From: Thermoleophilia bacterium | GTDB lineage: Bacteria > Actinomycetota > Thermoleophilia > Gaiellales > Gaiellaceae | NCBI GenBank assembly: GCA_014534155.1 | Contig: JACVSB010000022.1 | Coordinates: 1-13,399 of the forward strand | Reading direction: 5' to 3' | Length of the DNA stretch: 13,399 bases | Shown: in pieces, positions 5,324 to 12,206 of the stretch | Layout of the letters: every line of letters starts with the position of its first letter | Position numbering within the stretch: the stretch's first letter is position 1 | The notes under the pieces: generated by a model | What the model was told of the DNA's origin: nothing | Seen by the model: the letters and a program-made list of their open reading frames with translations, nothing else | Database searches by the model: none | Translations under genes and position numbers: made by a program

Positions 5324-6291
5324 TGGCAGCCGAGCCGAGACCGTCGGAAGGCGAGGCGCTCGACGCGTACTCGCGCACGGTCGTCGCGGTGGCCGATGCG
5401 CTCGCGCCCTCGGTCGCGAACCTGAGGGTGACTCGGCCGGGGCGCGGCGGGCGCGTCGCCGCCGGGAGCGGAAGCGCGGTCGTCCTCACTGCCGATGGCT
5501 TCCTCGTCACCTCCGCGCACGTCGTCGCCGGCGCCGCCGCGTCCGGGCGCGCGTCGTTCGTGGACGGGACCGAGCTTCGCTTCTCGGTCGTGGGCCGCGA
5601 TCGCCTCTCCGACCTCGCTGTCCTGCGCTCCGAAGCTCCGGGCCTCCGCCCCGCCGAGCTCGGCGACGCGACGAGCCTTCGCGTGGGACAACTGGTCGTC
5701 GCGATCGGCAATCCGCACGGCTTCGCGAGCTCCGTCACGGCGGGTGTCGTCTCCGCGCTCGGGCGCTCCCTCCCCGCCCGGATCGGCCGCTCCTACCGCG
5801 TGATCGACAACATGATCCAGACGGACGCGGCGCTCAACCCGGGAAACTCCGGCGGCGCGCTGGCCATGAGTGACGGTCGCGTCGTCGGTATCAACACGGC
5901 GGTCGCGGGCGTCGGGCTCGGGCTCGCCGTTCCCGTAAACGAAGCGAACCGCCGCGTCCTCGGCGCGCTCATGCGGGACGGGCGCGTCCGCCGCGCGTAC
6001 CTCGGGATCGCCGGCGGGCCTCGCCCCGTCCCACCACGCCAGCGCGCGGAAGGCGGTCCCGGCTCCGGGATCGAGGTCGTCGAGGTGACGCCGGGGAGCC
6101 CGGCCGAGCGGGGAGGCCTCCGCCCCGAAGACCTGATCGTCGGCGTCTCCGGGACCGCCGTGGCACGCGTGGACGACCTTCAGCGGCTCCTGGTCGGCGA
6201 CCTGATCGGCCGGCCCATCGCCCTCTCGATCATCCGAAACGGTCAGCGCCGGCAGCTCGAGCTCGTTCCCGAGGAGCTGTCCGAGGGGTAG
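5323..6291 (+). CDS. S1C (HtrA/Deg-like) serine protease with PDZ domain
   Basis: A 322-residue trypsin-like S1C protease. The triad is complete: His66 (LVTSAHVV), Asp97 (RLSDLAVLR) and Ser176 (NPGNSGGAL). AIGNPHGF (127-134) and GVGLGLAVPV (196-205) are typical of HtrA. One PDZ domain covers about 225-315 (YLGIAGG..., VTPGSPAERGGLRPEDLIVGVSG). Unlike DegP, DegS or actinobacterial PepD, it has neither a signal peptide nor an N-terminal membrane helix, so it is probably cytosolic unless exported by an unseen route. ATG 5323 overlaps the stop of the pseudoprotease by one base, implying translational coupling; an in-frame GTG one codon earlier is possible. Its last 62 bp overlap the convergent ABC ATPase gene. 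Family members degrade or bind misfolded proteins; the substrates here are unknown. Confidence 0.95.
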   Translation: MAAEPRPSEGEALDAYSRTVVAVADALAPSVANLRVTRPGRGGRVAAGSGSAVVLTADGFLVTSAHVVAGAAASGRASFVDGTELRFSVVGRDRLSDLAVLRSEAPGLRPAELGDATSLRVGQLVVAIGNPHGFASSVTAGVVSALGRSLPARIGRSYRVIDNMIQTDAALNPGNSGGALAMSDGRVVGINTAVAGVGLGLAVPVNEANRRVLGALMRDGRVRRAYLGIAGGPRPVPPRQRAEGGPGSGIEVVEVTPGSPAERGGLRPEDLIVGVSGTAVARVDDLQRLLVGDLIGRPIALSIIRNGQRRQLELVPEELSEG

Positions 6292-7825
6292 GGACGCGCT
6301 CCAGCGCCACGACCTCGTCCGCCTGCTCGATCACCACCGGATCATGGGTTGCACAGACGACGGCGGCGCCCGAGTCGCGCGCGAGCCGGACGAAGAGGGC
6401 GGAGACGGCGAGCGCGTTCGCCTGATCGAGCCGGGCCGTGGGCTCGTCGGCGAGGAGGAGGGCCGGCCGCACGACGAGCGCGCGGGCAACGGCGACGCGC
6501 TCGCGCTCACCGGCCGAGAGGAGGGCGACCCGCTGCTCGGCGCGCTCGCCGAGGCCGACCTGCGCGAGCGCCTCGCGCACGTTGCCGGCAGCGCCGCGGA
6601 GGGCCAGGGCGAGCTCGACGTTCTCGCGCGCCGACAGGAAGGGCACGAGGCCCGGCTCCTGGCCGACGAGCGCGATCCGCTCGCGGCGCAGGTCGGCCCG
6701 CGCGCTGCGATCGAGCTGCGAGACCACGCACCCACCCACGACGACCTCGCCGCCGCTCGGGACATCGAGCCCCGCGAGGAGATGCAGCAGAGTCGTCTTC
6801 CCCGAGCCGGAAGGCCCAGTGACGGCGTAGAGCGACCCGGCGCGAAAGGACGCGTTCACCCCATGGAGAGCGAGCGCGGCCGTCGCACCGGAGCCGTAGC
6901 GCTTCGAGAGACCACGCGCCTCGGCGACGAGCGGGCCGTGCGGACGGGAAGCGGGCTCCGGGAGGGCGCCGTTCTGCGCAGGTGGCGACGGGCGGCTCTC
7001 GCCGGCGGCCGCCACCACGATCCCCTCGGCCGCGAGCCGGGCCTCGGCGCTCGAGGCGATCCCCGCACGCCGCAGCAGCTCCTCTGAGAGCCTCAGCCAG
7101 CCGCCCTTGCCGACGACGATCCGCTCCCCCTCGCGCCCGCGGGCCACCTCCTCGCTTACCCGGCCGTCACGGACGCGCACGATCCGGTCCGCGATCGCGC
7201 CCGATTGCGGGTCGTGGCTGACGATCACCGTCGTCGCCCCTTCCTCGCGCGCGAGCTCGCCGATCACCTCGTAGACCACGGCGGCGTTCGCCCGGTCGAG
7301 CTCGCCCGTGGGCTCGTCCGCGAGGAAGAGACGCGGCCGGTGCGCGAGCGCCGCGCAGACGGCCACGCGCTGCTGCTCTCCGCCCGAGAGCTCGCCTGCC
7401 CGCGCGTCGCGTCGATCGGCGAGGCCGACGCGCGAGAGGAGCTCGTCCGCCCGCCGGTCCCGCTCGCGCTGCGAGGCGCCTGCCAGGGCGAGCTGGAGTC
7501 CCACGAGCTCCCGGGCGGTGAGCTCTTCGGCGAGCGCTCGCCGGTAGTCCTGCTCGGCGTAGCCGAGAAGCTGCGAGCGGTAGCGCGCGAGCGCGCGCCC
7601 GCGCAGCCTTCCCACGTCCGCCCCGAACACCGTTACCCGACCCGCGGACGGACGGTCGAGCCCGGCGAGCAGCCGGAGGAGCGTGGACTTTCCCGACCCG
7701 CTCGGCCCGAGAACGACACAGATCTCGCCTTCCTGTACGGACAGCGTGAGACCCTGGAGCGCGGCGACGCCTGCTCCGTCCTCGGAGTAGACGCGGAAGA
7801 CGTCGCGAAGCTCGACGGCGCTCAC
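6230..7825 (-). CDS. Single-chain double ATPase of an FtsX/MacB-type ABC exporter
   Basis: A 531-residue protein with two complete LolD/MacB-like nucleotide-binding domains. NBD1: Walker A GPSGSGKST (40-48), Q-loop Gln92, signature LSGGEQ (146-151), Walker B ending Asp170-Glu171, H-loop His204. NBD2: Walker A GPSGSGKTT (337-345), Q-loop Gln389, altered signature LSAGER (436-441), Asp460-Glu461, His494. Between them, residues about 233-272 (ERIVVGKGGWLRLSEELL..AGI) look like a SpoVT/AbrB-type small beta domain, followed by a Pro-rich linker to about 297. The GTG start at 7825 overlaps the permease stop as GTGA, so this is the permease's partner. The C-terminal tail after about 510 is Arg/Pro-rich, probably unstructured, and coded antisense to the protease gene. 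Confidence 0.95.
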   Translation of the reverse strand: MSAVELRDVFRVYSEDGAGVAALQGLTLSVQEGEICVVLGPSGSGKSTLLRLLAGLDRPSAGRVTVFGADVGRLRGRALARYRSQLLGYAEQDYRRALAEELTARELVGLQLALAGASQRERDRRADELLSRVGLADRRDARAGELSGGEQQRVAVCAALAHRPRLFLADEPTGELDRANAAVVYEVIGELAREEGATTVIVSHDPQSGAIADRIVRVRDGRVSEEVARGREGERIVVGKGGWLRLSEELLRRAGIASSAEARLAAEGIVVAAAGESRPSPPAQNGALPEPASRPHGPLVAEARGLSKRYGSGATAALALHGVNASFRAGSLYAVTGPSGSGKTTLLHLLAGLDVPSGGEVVVGGCVVSQLDRSARADLRRERIALVGQEPGLVPFLSARENVELALALRGAAGNVREALAQVGLGERAEQRVALLSAGERERVAVARALVVRPALLLADEPTARLDQANALAVSALFVRLARDSGAAVVCATHDPVVIEQADEVVALERVPTPRTAPRERARAAGADRFG

Positions 7826-10800
7826 GCGCCGCGCTCCGTTCCCGGAACTGCCGCCGGAGCGCGGAAGCCGCGCACCGTCGCGAGGCCGACGAGCGCGCCC
7901 GCCACGGCGGCGTAGCCCGCGACCGCAGCCGCGACGACCGGCCAGGAGACCGAGAGGAGAAGCGGCGGCTCGGCGTCGGCCGCGTTCGCCGTGAGGCGGA
8001 CGAGATCGACGACGAGGAAGCTGAGGAGGGCGCCCGTCACCCCGCCGCCGAGCACGCCCACGCCCGCGACGATCGCGGCGCGGAGGCGCGCCTGCCGCCG
8101 CAGCATCGCCGGTGTCGCGCCCTGCGCCTCCAGGTCGAAGAGCTCTCCCCGCTCGTCGCGCAGGTCGGAGACGACGCCGAGCAGGAGCCCGACGACCGCG
8201 AGCGCGAGCCCGACGAGCGCGGCGCTCGTCAACGTGAGGAGGGCTGCAGCAGCGAGCGGGTCGTCGCGGAGCCGCTCGAGCTCACCCGTCCTCGTGGTCA
8301 GGGCGAGGGCGGTGAAGGGCGGTCCGGCGAGCGTTCCCGCTCTCGCCCGCTCGCCGCGCAGCCACACCTCGCCGGGCTCGGCGGACCCAGGCTGGCTCGC
8401 GTTCAATGCGGTCGTCACCAGCGCCTCGTCGGCGACGACGGCCTCCCCCTCGACGCTCGGGAACCGGCGGACGACGCCGACGACACGGCCGATGAGGGCC
8501 TGCGCGCCCGCGTCGACCACGAGGACGCCGTCGTCGCCGGCGGCGGCCGCGAGACGGGAGGTTGCGAGCACGGGCACGGGGCCGGCGTCCGTCGGCTGGG
8601 CAGGCCGAAAGCGCGAGTGGATGAGCTGGGAGATCGCGTAGTGGAACTGCGTCGCCCTGCTCGTGACGACGGCCGAGACGCTGGGATTGGTCGGCCTCCA
8701 CCCGGCGAAGCGGACCGTCGTCGTCCGCCCGCCCCGGAAGCGGATCCCCGGTGTCGTGATCACGCCGCGGCCGGCGCGGCCCGCCGAGGCGCCGGGCTCC
8801 TCGATGCGCCGGGGCGGCAGGAACGAGAGCCCCACGAGCCTCCCTCCGCGAGCCGAAGGGGGGAGCGGCGCGCGCAGCCGAAGGCGCTCGCGCCCGGCCG
8901 TCCGCCCCAGGGAGAGCTCGACGAACGTCCCGCGGGGCGTGAGGAGCGTGCTCGAGATCGAGATCGGCGTCCCGCGGATCTGAAGCGGCAGCTCGAGCGA
9001 GCGCGCGTCGGCGGGGATCGGCACGCCGCGAAAGGAAGGGTCGCCGCGCGGGCGGATCCGCCGCGCGAGCGCGTCCGGCGGGCTCGACGCGTAGTCGCTC
9101 CGCCAGCGAAGCGAGTCGACCGCGTCGGCGGGAAGGCCGAGGAGCGTGACCGAGCCGTCCAGCCTCGCCACGCTCGCCGAGCGGCGAAGGACGGGGAAGG
9201 CGGCGCCGCCGGCTGCGCGCCCGAACGCCTCGAGCGAGGCGGCGTCGAGCGGTCGGACGAGCTCGCGCAGGTCTTCCTTCACGATCGCGTCCACCGGTAC
9301 CGCGAACGCGGCCTGGTCCTCCTGCCCGCGCTCGAGCGTCGAGCGGTACCCCTCGGCGAAGAGCGCAAGGCCGAGGCTCACGGTCAGGAAGGCCGTTGCG
9401 ACCGCCGCGTACCCCGGATGGCGCGCGAGGGAGAGCGCGGCGAGGCGGAGGGGGACCGAGCGGGTGCGCGCCGTACGCTCGAGCAGCCGCAGGGCGGGAA
9501 CGAGCGCTCGCGCCGCCGCAACCGCGGCCACGAAGGCGACGAGGCCGGGCAGGATCAGGAGGAGGACGCCCGTGCCGCGCTCGCGCGCGAGCGCCGCCGC
9601 GTCTGTCGATCCACGCGCGAGGACGACGGCGACGACGGCGAGCGCGCCCATCGCGGCGACGTCGACCGGCGCGAGCGACAGGCGTCGGACCTGGACGGGA
9701 CGCGCGCGAACCGCGAGGTGGACGACGAGGCCGGTGACGAGCGCGAGCGCGACGGCGCCGACGAGGCCGGCCGGCGAGAGGACGGAATGGCGCAGGACGG
9801 CGCCCACCGGCTCGTCCGCGGCGCGCGCGACCGCCGCGGCGACCGCCGTTCCGCCCGCCCAGCCCACGAGCGTGCCCGCGAAGGCGACGGCGGCCACCTC
9901 GGCGGCGGTCACGAGCTCGAGCTGCCAGCGCCGCGCCCCGAACCAGGTGAGCCGAAGGCGGGCAGCCTCGGTGCTCCGCCGCGCCGTCGCGGCCGCAAGC
10001 ACGGAGAAGGCGAGCAGGAGCGCGGCCGCCTGACCGCCGACGAGAAGGAGGCGCCGGCCCGCTGCGCGGGCGGCGGCGGCCGCGTCCTCGAGCGCGGTGG
10101 TGGGTGCCTCGACGTCGAAGGCGATGTCCGCCGCGCGCAGCGTCGCGCGGGCGGCCGCGACGCGCTCGGCGAGGCCGTCGACGTCCCGGGCGCGCACGTG
10201 CACGTCCTCGAGCGGCAGGACCCAGCCGTAGCTTCGGTAGATCGACTCGAGCTCGCGGGTCGAGGCGAGGGTCTCGACGCCTTCGGCCAGGAGGAGCGGC
10301 GGCGTAGCCGGCTGGTGGTACGTCCCCGGCTTCACGAACTCGCCGAGGAGCACGTCGGAGGTGAGGGCGGCCTTCCCAACGACGACGAGCTCCACGTCGC
10401 GAAGCATGGGAATCGGCCCCCGGCCGGCGAGCTGCAGCACCTCGCAGCGCTCGCGCGTGCAGGGGCGCGGCAGGCGGCCGGAGCGGAGGCGCACCCACGG
10501 AGCGAGGCCGTCCACGGCACCGAGGTCGACGAGCCGGCCGCGGATGCTCGTCCGCCGGTAGAGCAGCGTCTCCACGGGGGCGGACGGCGTGATCCGCCGG
10601 ACGGCGCGCTCGGCCTCGCGGTCGAGCGCTGCGCGGCCGGAGCCCGCGTTCGGCACGCCGAACCACGCCGCTCGCACGGCGCGCTCGGGCTCGGGCAGGC
10701 GGCCGACGGAGCGCGCGACGCTCCGGTCCTGAGCGACGGTGCTCCCGGCCGAGACCGCCGCGACCGTGGCGGCGGCGGCGGCGAGACCGAGGGCGACGAG

Positions 10801-10878
10801 CGCCAGGCGCCCCGACGCGCGGGCGACCCGGGCCCGGGCGAGACGGAGCGGAAAGGCGAGACGCCGGAGGAGGGGCAT
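7822..10878 (-). CDS. FtsX-type ABC transporter permease, duplicated ten-helix form
   Basis: A 1018-residue membrane protein. Predicted helices by hydrophobicity: about 24-46, then an outer domain to 275; 276-298, 326-350, 368-391; 404-422 and 436-461; 489-510, then a second outer domain of about 365 residues; 877-903, 932-958 and 977-1003. This 1+3, 2, 1+3 pattern is two FtsX units joined by two helices, like YbbP-type permeases. The cytoplasmic coupling segments are recognisable (ARRSTEAARLRLTWFGARR near 299-317 and LRDERGELFDLEAQGATP near 906-923). Cys140 and Cys145 in outer domain 1 could form a disulfide. ATG 10878 is chosen because the basic residues before helix 1 begin there; the frame is open far upstream, antisense to the LysR gene. 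Such transporters move lipoproteins, peptides or lipids, or do mechanical work at the envelope; the substrate is unknown. Confidence 0.93.
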   Translation of the reverse strand: MPLLRRLAFPLRLARARVARASGRLALVALGLAAAAATVAAVSAGSTVAQDRSVARSVGRLPEPERAVRAAWFGVPNAGSGRAALDREAERAVRRITPSAPVETLLYRRTSIRGRLVDLGAVDGLAPWVRLRSGRLPRPCTRERCEVLQLAGRGPIPMLRDVELVVVGKAALTSDVLLGEFVKPGTYHQPATPPLLLAEGVETLASTRELESIYRSYGWVLPLEDVHVRARDVDGLAERVAAARATLRAADIAFDVEAPTTALEDAAAAARAAGRRLLLVGGQAAALLLAFSVLAAATARRSTEAARLRLTWFGARRWQLELVTAAEVAAVAFAGTLVGWAGGTAVAAAVARAADEPVGAVLRHSVLSPAGLVGAVALALVTGLVVHLAVRARPVQVRRLSLAPVDVAAMGALAVVAVVLARGSTDAAALARERGTGVLLLILPGLVAFVAAVAAARALVPALRLLERTARTRSVPLRLAALSLARHPGYAAVATAFLTVSLGLALFAEGYRSTLERGQEDQAAFAVPVDAIVKEDLRELVRPLDAASLEAFGRAAGGAAFPVLRRSASVARLDGSVTLLGLPADAVDSLRWRSDYASSPPDALARRIRPRGDPSFRGVPIPADARSLELPLQIRGTPISISSTLLTPRGTFVELSLGRTAGRERLRLRAPLPPSARGGRLVGLSFLPPRRIEEPGASAGRAGRGVITTPGIRFRGGRTTTVRFAGWRPTNPSVSAVVTSRATQFHYAISQLIHSRFRPAQPTDAGPVPVLATSRLAAAAGDDGVLVVDAGAQALIGRVVGVVRRFPSVEGEAVVADEALVTTALNASQPGSAEPGEVWLRGERARAGTLAGPPFTALALTTRTGELERLRDDPLAAAALLTLTSAALVGLALAVVGLLLGVVSDLRDERGELFDLEAQGATPAMLRRQARLRAAIVAGVGVLGGGVTGALLSFLVVDLVRLTANAADAEPPLLLSVSWPVVAAAVAGYAAVAGALVGLATVRGFRAPAAVPGTERGA

Positions 10879-10891
10879 GGGGCAACGGTGC

Positions 10892-10916
10892 CACTTGCCG
10901 CTGTTGAGGACAAGTG
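10892..10916. promoter_or_regulatory. Inverted repeat CACTTG-N13-CAAGTG between divergent permease and LysR genes
   Basis: A perfect 6-bp inverted repeat (10892-10897 and 10911-10916) sits in the 69-bp gap between the permease start (10878) and the LysR start (10948). LysR proteins usually bind such dyads near the divergent gene they control. Two further short palindromes, TAAGCTTA (10930-10937) and GCTTAAGC (10933-10940), lie just before the LysR gene, and TAAGCT there could be its -10. Binding is inferred. Confidence 0.4.
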
Positions 10917-10947
10917 AACTTCCTTCCACTAAGCTTAAGCCCTGCTG

Positions 10948-11871
10948 ATGCTCGACGTGCGACGGATGCGTATGCTCCTCGAGGTCGCCAACCGGGGATC
11001 GATCACGGCGGCGGCGCAAGCGCTCTCCTTCACCCCCTCGGCGGTCTCCCAGCAGCTCTCGAGACTCGAGCGCGAGGCGGGTGTCGCCCTCGTCGAGCGA
11101 GGGCCGCGGAGCGTCCGCCTGACCGAGGCGGGGCGAACGCTCGTCGCCCACACCGAGGAGCTGCTCGCGCGCCTCGAGTCGGCCGAGGCCGACGTGCACG
11201 CGATCGCCGGGCTGAGCCGGGGGACGCTCCGCGTCTCCTCGTTCCCGACCGCGTACGCGACGATCCTCCCGGGCGTGATCGCCGAGTTCCGAGCGCGGCA
11301 TCCCGGGATCGAGCTCTCCCTGACCGAATCGGATCCGGCCTTCGCGCTCGCGGCGCTCAAGGCTGGAACGCTCGACCTCGCCCTCGTCTACGAGTACGAC
11401 TACGTCGCGCTCGCGCGCGACGACGCGGTCGCGCTCGTCCACCTCCTGGACGACCCGGTGCACGCGCTCGTCCCGCGGGACCACCCCGCGGCGGCGAAGG
11501 CGGCCGTCCGGCTCGTCGACCTCGCCGGCGACTCCTGGGTCACGTCCACCTCGCGCTCCTCCTGCCACGCCTTCGTCCGGCGGGCCTGCAACGCCGCCGG
11601 GTTCGAGCCCGACGTGACCATGGAGTCGGACGACCACGGGGTCTGGCAGGGCCTCGTCGCCGCGGGCGTCGCCGTCGCCCTCGCCTCCGAGCTCTCACTG
11701 CCCGCGCCGCACCCCGGAACGGCGACGCGTCCGATCGTGCCCATCGCGCTCAAGCGCCGCATCTACGCGGCGCACCGGGTCGGGGCGGCGAGGACGCCGG
11801 CGCTCGCCGCCCTCCTCCAGCTCCTCGCCGGGGCAGCGGGAGCGCGAACCCGGCAGGCCGAGGCGAGCTAG
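10948..11871 (+). CDS. LysR family transcriptional regulator
   Basis: A 307-residue LTTR. The winged helix-turn-helix occupies residues 1-60 (MLDVRRMRMLLEVANRGSI, then AAAQALSFTPSAVSQQLSRL and LVERGPRSVRLTEAG). A linker helix follows to about 88, then the periplasmic-binding-protein-like effector domain to about 290 (GTLRVSSFPTAYATILPGVI, ARHPGIELSLTESDP, AGTLDLALVYEYD). ATG 10948 gives the standard N-terminus of the family. It is divergent from the FtsX-type permease across 69 bp containing an inverted repeat, the normal arrangement for an LTTR and its target, so it probably regulates itself and the exporter operon. The effector is unknown. The 3' end converges on the second HxlR gene and the two stop codons share the bases CTAG (11868-11871). 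Confidence 0.95.
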   Translation: MLDVRRMRMLLEVANRGSITAAAQALSFTPSAVSQQLSRLEREAGVALVERGPRSVRLTEAGRTLVAHTEELLARLESAEADVHAIAGLSRGTLRVSSFPTAYATILPGVIAEFRARHPGIELSLTESDPAFALAALKAGTLDLALVYEYDYVALARDDAVALVHLLDDPVHALVPRDHPAAAKAAVRLVDLAGDSWVTSTSRSSCHAFVRRACNAAGFEPDVTMESDDHGVWQGLVAAGVAVALASELSLPAPHPGTATRPIVPIALKRRIYAAHRVGAARTPALAALLQLLAGAAGARTRQAEAS

Positions 11872-12206
11872 CCCGTCGCGGCCGAGCGCTCGCGCGCCCA
11901 GTCGCGCAGCGCGTCCACGATCACGCTCAGGCGCCCGCCCTCGGCGGTCAGGCGGTACTCGACCCGCGGGGGGCGAGAGTCGACGACGACGCGCTGGAGC
12001 ACGCCCGCGTCCTCGAGCTCAACGAGCCTGGCCGCCAGCGTGCGGGGCGGCACCGGGCCGACGGCCTGGCGGAACTCGTTGAAGCGCACGGCGCCCTCGT
12101 GAGCCGCGTAGAGGATCTGCAGCAGCCACCGGCGCTCGAGGAGATCCGCCGCGCGGCGGATCTCCTCGGGAACGGGGCTACACCGCCGACAGCGATGGCC
12201 TGTCAC
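11868..12206 (-). CDS. HxlR family winged-helix regulator downstream of lon
   Basis: A 112-residue HxlR-type regulator: LLERRWLLQILYAAHEG (22-38), VRFNEFRQAVGPVPPRTLAARLVELEDAGVL (40-70), PPRVEYRLTAEG (79-90), final helix VDALRDWARE. A CxxC pair (Cys6, Cys9) lies near the N-terminus but is not aligned with the usual HxlR cysteine, which would fall at about Glu14. GTG 12206 is the only in-frame start before the HTH core; it lies inside the end of lon, giving a 29-bp same-strand overlap. Residues 14-23 (EEIRRAADLL) are coded within a perfect 32-bp palindrome, so either a hairpin in the mRNA or an autoregulatory operator is possible. The target is unknown. The stop shares CTAG with the convergent LysR stop. 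Confidence 0.88.
   Translation of the reverse strand: MTGHRCRRCSPVPEEIRRAADLLERRWLLQILYAAHEGAVRFNEFRQAVGPVPPRTLAARLVELEDAGVLQRVVVDSRPPRVEYRLTAEGGRLSVIVDALRDWARERSAATG
12137..12168. repeat. Perfect 32-bp palindrome in the 5' coding region of the lon-linked HxlR gene
   Basis: Two 16-nt arms, 12137-12152 and 12153-12168, are exact reverse complements with no spacer. Reading on the minus strand it begins 9 nt after the lon stop codon. As RNA it would fold into a stem of about 14 bp. No T-run follows. It may act as a terminator or 3'-end stabiliser for lon, as a translational attenuator of the HxlR gene, or as the operator of the HxlR protein. Confidence 0.85.

Noticed and set aside
8282..10894. 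870-residue open frame on the minus strand, second frame over the permease
   Set aside because: Pro/Arg/Ala-rich frame-shifted shadow of the permease with no membrane segments.
8617..10917. 766-residue open frame on the plus strand
   Set aside because: Exact antisense of the permease gene; composition dominated by Arg, Gly, Glu and Ala with no domain. It is an effect of high GC.
10879..11637. In-frame extension of the permease gene across the LysR region
   Set aside because: The extra 253 residues are Arg/Glu/Asp-rich, antisense to a clear LysR gene, and lie before the natural basic start and first helix at 10878.
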